29,066 bases of DNA from a virus: positions 1-29,066 of IMG/VR virus record IMGVR_UViG_3300023116_000238; one strand, given 5' to 3'. The notes beneath the pieces were generated by a model that was not told where the DNA came from, did no database searches, and saw only the letters and a list, made by a program, of their open reading frames with translations. The position numbers and the translations under genes are program-made. This document shows, piece after piece, positions 1 through 9,000 of this stretch (position 1 is its first letter; every line of letters starts with the position of its first letter).

Positions 1-3000
1 CTGAAAGTCAGTTCATCAACATCGTACCGGTGCGTCATCGTTGCGCCCATTTTTGTTACATGGAAATGTAGGGCACGGTCATGTGGCTCATATGCTGTCT
101 TGAGAGGGGCGTTGTCCGTATGTTGCTGCCAGCCATGAGTTGAACTGTTGGGGAATGCAAGTCGGTCATTGCTTACATCTACCCCGTCTTGAGAAAGGTG
201 TTCCCATCCATTGTTCTCCCAAGTTGGCCAAAGGCGAGGACTGTCGTAAGTGTTGGCGAAGGTGTCCTTAACAGCCCCTTCGCCTTGTGAGGGATGCATG
301 AGGCCGCCCGAGCCCATTGTTTCGGTTTGATAAGCCTGTATTCGGTCAAAGCCGGGCCGAACAATGATGTTGCCCGGAATCTCATTCGCAAGTGGTAAGC
401 GAATACGCATGTTTGGGGACACCCCACTACCAGCCAGTGATGGGGCCAACCCCTCAATGTCTCGGTCGCTTACATGTCGGAAATCGTAAATGATGGTTCC
501 AAGAGGGCTACCCCCTTCTAACCTATGCTCCTGTCCAGTATCATCAGTCACCAACGCACTTTGAAATTGCAATTCTTCATTCGGGATTTTGAGTGCACTT
601 TCTACCAACGGATAATTCATCTCCAGTTGAGGGTGCGCCAATTCTTGGGCCTGTATTAAGGGGAACATGGCGCTATTCGTAGATTCAAAGGAGAAGCGAT
701 TGTTACCGAGGATTTTCTCACCAACAGTCTTGTAGGCAGAACCGTCCTTGCGCACAACCCAAGGCGTCATTCCGAGACCGCGAGCGTTGCTGGCCGGCAA
801 AGTAAGGTTCCCACCGTCCATCCGTTTCCAAACAATGTGTTCTTCAAGGAAGTTGCGGGCAGCCTGTCGCCCGTCGTAGTATTTGTAGAGTCCTTCGGAG
901 GTGCCGTAATACTGACTTTTTGTCGTGACACCTTCACATTCAACCCCGTAGGTGGGATAGTCTTCGTGCAATTCCGACATGGGTACTACAGATTTGTCCC
1001 AAAACAAATCACCCGTAGGACTGTGGCAAGCATCACCGCGACCGATTTGAGAGGCGGCTGTAACCTGCGCATGCCAGTATGCTTCTACACCGACCGCTGG
1101 ATAAGACGCTGCTTTTTGTGGGAAGGCCGTTGTTGTATTGACCATGATTGCCTCTACATGAGGACCGGCAGTGGCGTGGGAAACATACCGGTCCTTGTTA
1201 TGCAATTTCTCAGCGTCCCAAGCAATCGTTCCGGCGTTCGCCAATGTACCGCTTCGCTTTACATCCAGCCAGTCGCCCATGGCGATGATACCGTCTCGGT
1301 CGGTTTTTGCAATAAGTGGAAGTTCACTTTCGTGAGTCACTGCAATCAAGTGCCGTGAAGCAAGGCCGTGAACACAACTCTCCGACCATAGTGCAGTGAC
1401 CGTATCTATAGAGCCATGTGGCGAAACTGTTCCCAAGCAAGACTCAGCACTACCGTAAGGCGAGAATCCCAAGAAGGGGTGCCATGCTCCGAGTCCAGCA
1501 CCAAAGGTTGCCGACGAGCCTATCTCCAATGAGTTGAGGAACGAATACCGTTCACCTGCCCACCCAACGGCTCCCACAGGCTTAGTCCGGTCAACGGCGT
1601 CAAGTAGCCCGTTAAAGTGAACCTGTGTACGCTCGTCAATTGATTCGTTGGAGTTGTTGTAACGATGTGTTCCGGCCTTTGTCCACACATAGAGTTTAAC
1701 ATCCGGCCCATTTACAGTGCTCGCCGCCACCGCCAACTTGGTCACAGGGTCAACCATGTTTGTGTTACTTGTGTAAGAGTTTTGCCCTAAAGTGAAAGTG
1801 CTACCGGCGTAACTAACATACGGCGCAAATGCTGACAGGCTTCCATCGCTTATGCGTAGCCACCCATACTGCGGTAAGGTCGTAGGAATAGTCGCACCGG
1901 TAGTAATGGTGGCTGCGGTTGGTCCTGCCGACTCCTCCGTATAAGTTCCTACATCCATGGTAACCCAGCCATAACGGTCTTGCTTTGCAGCATGTTGCAT
2001 AGAAGGTAAGAAAGTACCACCAATCGCTTTGAGCGGTTCTTTACCGGGGAAAGTGTTGATAGCAGTAGCCAATACGGCTGCTAACTCTTCTGCATTTTGA
2101 CAGCGCGTAGCATCAACAATGAATACATTATCAATGTGACCCATGTCATCCTCCGAGCCAAATGTGTTGAGATATGCTTTGGCTAAAGCAGAAGCGACAC
2201 GGAAAACTGATGGATTTTGAGATGCGCCCGAACCTGTCGCCAAACGGGTGTTTGATTGGGGGTGTTTGATATTGCGGATGATGTGATTATCCAAAAAGTG
2301 ACCGCCGGGGTGATAGCCGCCATCCATGTGCCATACGCATGCGCTGGCGAGTGTAGTAGGTATGGTGCCGTGCCCCATGTACACGCCGCTGACATTTGCA
2401 AATACTTCGTTTAATGGATGGGCATTTGGTGGAGGGCTTGATGCACCTAATTGATTATCGTAGTAACGACCCTCACCTGCGACTTGCCCGTAGTATGTAG
2501 CGTTCGGGAATCCTTTTGTCGGCTCCCAGTTTAACACAAAGTTGTACCCCTGTGCATTGTTACTTTGATATTCCTTTGTGGGAGGCAGCAACGCATCAAA
2601 TCCACTGATGCTTGCATCTCCGTGGGTAATGGTGTTAGGTAGGAGCGAGTTGCCGGCTACAGGGTGCGCCGTAGGTACAGAACTGTACCCGTTACCAGTT
2701 TGAATGATGTCCGACAACTGAGGTTCAAAGGTAGCGAAATTGTGGGGCACCGCCTGCCCCGGGCCAAAGATGAGATAAGTCGTAGAGTCTTCGGCTTGTG
2801 GCGTAGAATTATAGCGGGCATGGGGGTGACCAAACCGTATCACTATAGGGCTGGGACGAGCGCAATTTACGGTGAAACCACCATCAGTGTAAGTAACACC
2901 TGTGTGTGCCGCAGAAGTATTGTTACCGGCATCTAAGTCCGGGCTCAGCATAGCATCTTGGTTGAAAAACGGCATGTGATTGCGACCGTTGTGTTGGTTG

Positions 3001-6000
3001 AGATATGGGGTTCCGGGGAACATAGCCAGCATGGCGTTAGCGTCAAGTAGCGCATAAGCCCCTGCAATTTCGCCTACATTTTGTAATCCACTTGCACCGG
3101 TTGGGCCACCGGCATAGGGGTGAGTGTAGAACTCCGAATAGTCATTTTCTGTACCGTCATTGATGTCTACAGTTACGCCCGAAAAGCCGCCGCCAAAATA
3201 AAGAGGTACCCATCGGTCCGGACTGGCTTTAGCGCCTCGGAAGTAAAGAAGTGGCTCACCGTGCTTGCTTCCTTTCGTACGGACACCTTGGGTGTACCTA
3301 CTTTCACGAATGTTACCGTGAGCAAGCATGATGTCGTTTACGGCGACCGTGGTTAAGAAATCGGTGGAACTATCAACGATGTTCGCACGATAGGCTGAGT
3401 TGGACCCGGCAGCACTTTCTATGCGTGCCCAGTGACTATCACCCAGCCATGCTATAACAGGGTCACCCCAAGAGTCGCTATCATCCGAGGCAGGTGTGCA
3501 GGTCAAGAATAAAAACTCGTTGTTGCCGTTATCTGTCTCCAAATAGGGGCCAGCACCTGTGTTGAGATTGTTGATTTCAAACATTGGAGAATTGACCATA
3601 GGGACAATGCGGTCACCCGGTAAACGGTAAAAGGTTTCACCTCGCAGATTTTGTCGCCATTGTTCAGTGCGAACCATGTTGTTTTGACTATCTACAATAA
3701 TGGGCGTCGCTGTATTGGCGTTTGGTCCACGAAACTTCGTTGTAACAGTCAAAAGTGTCTTCGGTAAATAGCCGCAATCAATTCGGCGACCTTCCGAGAT
3801 TTGCAGAGCGGTCAATTCGTCGTCTGCAACAGCAGCCTGTATTCCCAAATCGGGTGTAATAGATGATTCAAAGAAATGCCTAAGTGGGACTACTCTGTGC
3901 TTTGGGTTGTGCGCCTTTACACGCACAGCGCCGGGCTTTACACCCCACTCGGCCAAAGTACGCCCATCCGGAGCGTAAAGTCCTGTACAATCAAAACTCG
4001 TTGCTCCTACATCGTCCGTGTTGGGGTCTTCCATACCGATAGCAAAGTTCACGGCCGACGCAATAACCTCGTCAGTGAGTACACTTGTAAAGTTCATTCG
4101 GGCACTCATGATGCGGGTGACTTTACCGCTTGTATATGCAGAAGGAATATTCTTGACGCCGTACAAAAAGTGTTCATTGGCCCCGCCAATACCAGCCTTG
4201 CCCTCATGTGAACGGGAAGTGTAATAGTAAACCTCACCATTGTTCCCTGTACCAGCCACATCACTCAATTGAATCAACCCGCTGTCCGGCAGGCCAAGGT
4301 ACCCAAGAATATCCGTGTGGGTAAACGAACCACTGTTATCGTATGGCGAAGCGAGTGTGAACTTCAAGTTGTCATTTGAGCCGTCCTTTTCAACTGAAAT
4401 GGATATGCCTACCGCCGCTGAGTTGTAAGTATTCCACAAATTACCCTTGAACGGCTGCTTGGTTCCACCAGTGTAGCGCCCATTGACATCACCTTCGCCA
4501 GCCATGTGCCTACCGACAGTAAAGCCACCTTGACCAACATCCCTGTCATCAAAATAAATGACGATTTCATCATCAAGTGTTTCCGGCAAGTGTGTCAAAT
4601 CGCCTGCAAACGACTGTCCGTATTGGCGATAAACTAAGCGGATAGTGTGTGGCTTGCTGCGATGGTCGGTAAAGCGAACCCCGTACATTTGCCCGTTTCC
4701 AATTTTATCCGGGCGGATTTCATCATCGGGGATGTACGACCCCGCCCCTTGATTGACGAGACCATGTTGATTAACGCCAATTTGTACATTATCTCCGTAG
4801 ATATGGTCAAAGCGAGTGTTGACACCATCGGGCCCATATCCCCATCGGCTGCAATCCGGTGCCCATCCGGGTATGCCCGCTTGAGTTATTCCTCCAAAAT
4901 TGATGCGGGCAGTTGCCTGTGAACCTACTCGCAGCCCACTGATAACCACTTGGCCATTTGATTTAGGCTCAAAGTTAGAATCAACTACAGAGTTCAAACT
5001 TCGCCCAGTAGCATGCTCAGTGGTAGATTCTGTGTTGAGTGGCGAACTGGATTGGATTTCCGGCCCGTAGTCCAAGTTGTTTTTGTAATCGTCGGAGACT
5101 TCGTCTACAGGTAAATACTCGCGCAAAGTCGTAATAGGGGCAAATGGTCGCCCAAACTTGTTGATGGGCATAGGTGCAGCATGCATGTTTTCGCCGCTCT
5201 TTTCATTTGGTTGACACCAGTAATTGCGGAAACGCCCACCGTGCCCAATCAAAAACTCGGGTCGGTAAGGAGCCTGTGCGTTTGATGCATCCAACCACAC
5301 GCAGAAGTTACGCCCCGATGCTCCGGGCACTGTAGAATGAATGACTACTGAATAGCCTTCTTCTCCTTTTTCGTCCATGACCACTCTACCCAAATGAGCC
5401 CGCAGGTACCCCATGTGTGTCCCGCGGTCGTGACTTCCAAACGCCGTCTCTTTATTCCAAAAAGGCGAAGGGTCATGGGTAGAACCAGTCACCGCAAAAT
5501 CAGCATGTTGGTGATGTGCAGTAGGGTCTTTGGTGTCCCCAGTGTGAACCGATGCTTCGCCCTTGCCCAAATCAAATCGTTCACCTTCTCCTAAATATTG
5601 GTCAGCAGGACGACGAGCATGTGTACGGCCGTTTTTAGCCCCGGCTTGGTTGATAAGTCGGACAACTTCTTTTGCCGCCGCCTCAATATCTGTGACCCCT
5701 TCTTTGACACCAACTTCACCCAAATCAATTGCAAGTCGGCGTACAAAGTCCATGTCGGTCCAATGCGGCAAGTGCTGCAAACGCTCCTCTTGATGCGCTG
5801 ATAAATCAAGTGGTGAAGAGCGAATCCCTTTCATGGATAAAAAAGCAGGTATAACCCGAGTTCCGTCCGGGGTATCAAAGAAAGTAGAGTGTTCATTTGT
5901 ACCAGCAAGCATCTGTCCATGCAATTCATTTGCAGCATCTGCATCGTGCACGGCTTCCTGTGTTCTCGGCATTATGGAACTGACTTGTGGCTTATGCTCG

Positions 6001-9000
6001 TGATAGCCAGTAGGGTGAGTGCTAACATCAACATTTGCATTCCATGTACTGCCGTGCGCCATGGCCGCTTCTGTAAAGTCGGATTGAGTAGTTGGTTGAA
6101 AACTTCGGTTTTGAGAAGGGAATCCAGCGGCGACATCAATGCCCGATGTTCTATCCGTTACATCCTGTACTCCCGTACCACGATTATTAACTCCAATTTG
6201 CACTGCGGCAGGGCTGGATTGAACTTGCATCCACAGGTCTTGGAAAGCGATGAACTCGCGGTCATGGGCCACATCATACAACAAAACTCGCGCATGCTCT
6301 TCTGTACTTTGATATGGGTCAAGGTAGGCCACTACAGGGATGTCGTCCGTCAACCCAAGTGATTCATAATTCAATTCAACCGTTTTGTTCACATGCTGCA
6401 CAAAGTTCCGTGCTGTTTCCAAACAGGAGTTGCCAATCAAAAAGTTCTCCAGTGGTAGGCTTTCACGAGAAGCAGCGTTGAGACTTCCTTCTCCACCAAG
6501 AAATCCTTCCCACACCTCGCCTTCATTCAGTGTTCCTCGGCTCTTGCAGAACAAGCCTTCCGTAGCGTGGGGATTTGTGTAGTGCATGTTCATCCATACC
6601 GTATCTCCGCTGCGCAAGCCTCCGGGGCAATATGGGTTTGCCCAAGCCGTATTGAGGAAGTAATTGGTGTTGATTTCGGGGTATGTAGCCGTCACTGCGT
6701 GTACATCAATGAGCGTGATTTCTGTCCCTGCCGTTGGAGCAAAGCCAGCATCAATTGAAACCAGCGCCAACGAGTTACCTGTGCGCACATTGTAGTGAGC
6801 GCGTTTAACGCCCGCTGCTGCAATATCGTAATATTCTATACGGTACGCATAATCAGTATCACCGGTAATGTCAAGAGGAAAGTCCGTACCGTCTTCCAGC
6901 ACCAAAGTAGGACTACTGAAAGAGGCGACAATTCCCTTTGCTCGCCTATTCTTGATACGGGGTAGGTGCGGATTTACGGTAGGTCCAGCCTTAAACTCAA
7001 TGGCGCTGACATATTGTTTGAGTCCGTAATCAATGTTACCTCCTTGAGTCATTACATTGGCCCTGTCGTAATAGAACGAATCACGACCTTCGTACCCAGC
7101 ACTTGAGACAAGAGGGTTATCACCAATGCTTTTGTAATTGAGGTTTTCTGTTTCAAGAGGCGGAATCAATTGTAACCCGACTTGGAACTCTCGCTTAAAA
7201 TCCGAAGAAAATGCCCAGTTGTCGTCGGCCGCAGCGTTCCCAGCAACCTCCAAATAACCATTGGAGCGGTTCACTGACTTGTACATGAACCAATGACCGT
7301 TTGAAGTGTAAGCAGTTCTAAACCTCAACGCACCGTTGATGTTCCCAACGGTTGTAGGAACACTATCGGGGTCGGGAAACACCTTGATGTCAGTAACATA
7401 GACGCGACGATTCGTATAATCGTATTCTGCGCTAATGGTTGTCCCTTGCCGGTGCGTTTTATCTACGATTGGAATTGAATAAGCACTGTGCATCGGAGGG
7501 TCTTCCGGAGAAACGCTACCCGGTCGGCGACCAACCGGGTTAGGCGACCAAGAAGGGGCCGTGTAAGTAGCGTCCAAATGCAATTTCATGCTGTTATTTG
7601 GTCCGGGGAAAACACCGTCCCTCTCATTGTCAAAGAAGAAGTCTTTGAACAGCGGAATCTCAACCATAGCACGGGTACTCGCGTACTGTGTCCCAAGTTG
7701 ATAATCATGCTGAACACTGTTCAAAGACTGGAACATGCGGTCATTGATGGTCGTCCCGTCTTGAACAACTGCGGCTTCGTCAAACTTATCGTCAACATGT
7801 AAGTTGTTACCTACTACAATCCCGACAGCAGTCTTCCAAGCCGCAAACGAATCCAACTCCCTACCGTCAAAGCCCACGAACTTACCTGTACCACGATGCC
7901 CTGTTCCCGAAGCAAAAGTAAATTGTGACCCCGTTTTGGACGAATATTCAGCCGACGCATAAGCACTCGCATTTTCATCAGTAGTAGCAGCGGCCTCTCG
8001 CAAATACACTCGCCCTGTCTCACCGAAACAATAAGTTCCCCATGAGGCCAAATCAGTGGCGGCGTTGTTGAGTGGTACAACGGAAATTGTAGTTGAGCCG
8101 AGAGCACTGACCTTTGTTACACAATCTCGTCGTAAAGACCATCCAAGGCGACTTAACGGGCTTGGGTCAAAGGTGGGCTTTGTGTTAATTGCGCCTTGCC
8201 CGGGGCCTCCCATTGTCATGGTGACGACAGGACTACCCGGCATAATTTCCTTGACAATGAATGAATCGGGAGCACCGTCACCTTTCACATTGACTGAATT
8301 GGACAACGCGTCTGCAACCAATCCATGTGCTCGTAATGTGGTACTACTACTGCCCATGGTGCTTTGAAAGTCAATGACCTTGCCACGAGAAACAACATAC
8401 TCCACAGTAACTTTGTTGGGCGTATCGGGGTCTTCCGCCAAAGTAACCAATTTTGATAATTGATTGAAGCGAGAGCGGTCAGTTGGCTGAATCACAAGTT
8501 GAATGTGATTACCTTGCCCTATGTGACCAACGATGTCAAACACTTCGTTAATCGGTGTCCCTTGATTACGGCTATAACGGGATTGAGGGATTGGGTGAAA
8601 GAACAACTCTTCACGGTGAACAACCGCTGCGGAACTACCGCTTGAAATAGCAATACTTGTCGCCGTAACCGCCGACACTTCGCCTAATCGTTGACCGTAA
8701 AGGCTGAAAAGAGGAACACCTACATCAAACACTGTTGTAGCATCTACACCGTTGACTGTGAATACCGTTGTTCCTGCGGCATATCCGGCCACATTATTCA
8801 CCAAAACACCTGTACGAGAACGGCGGTTGTAATTGAATCCTGCTTGATAATTTCCATTTGTGTCAATATTGGCGTCGCTATTTTCAACATCCGCAGTTGA
8901 AATTATCACTTTATGGAAATACGAAGGTCGTGAAGTGTCTTCGTAAAATGCACTCGGTATACCTGTAGGTGCACTTTGTGGACTATCGGAAGCGTGGGCT

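Noticed and set aside
837-1358. Plus-strand open frame of 173 codons opposite the giant gene
   Set aside because: The minus strand is open without interruption through this region; shadow frames of this length are expected opposite an 11-kb gene.
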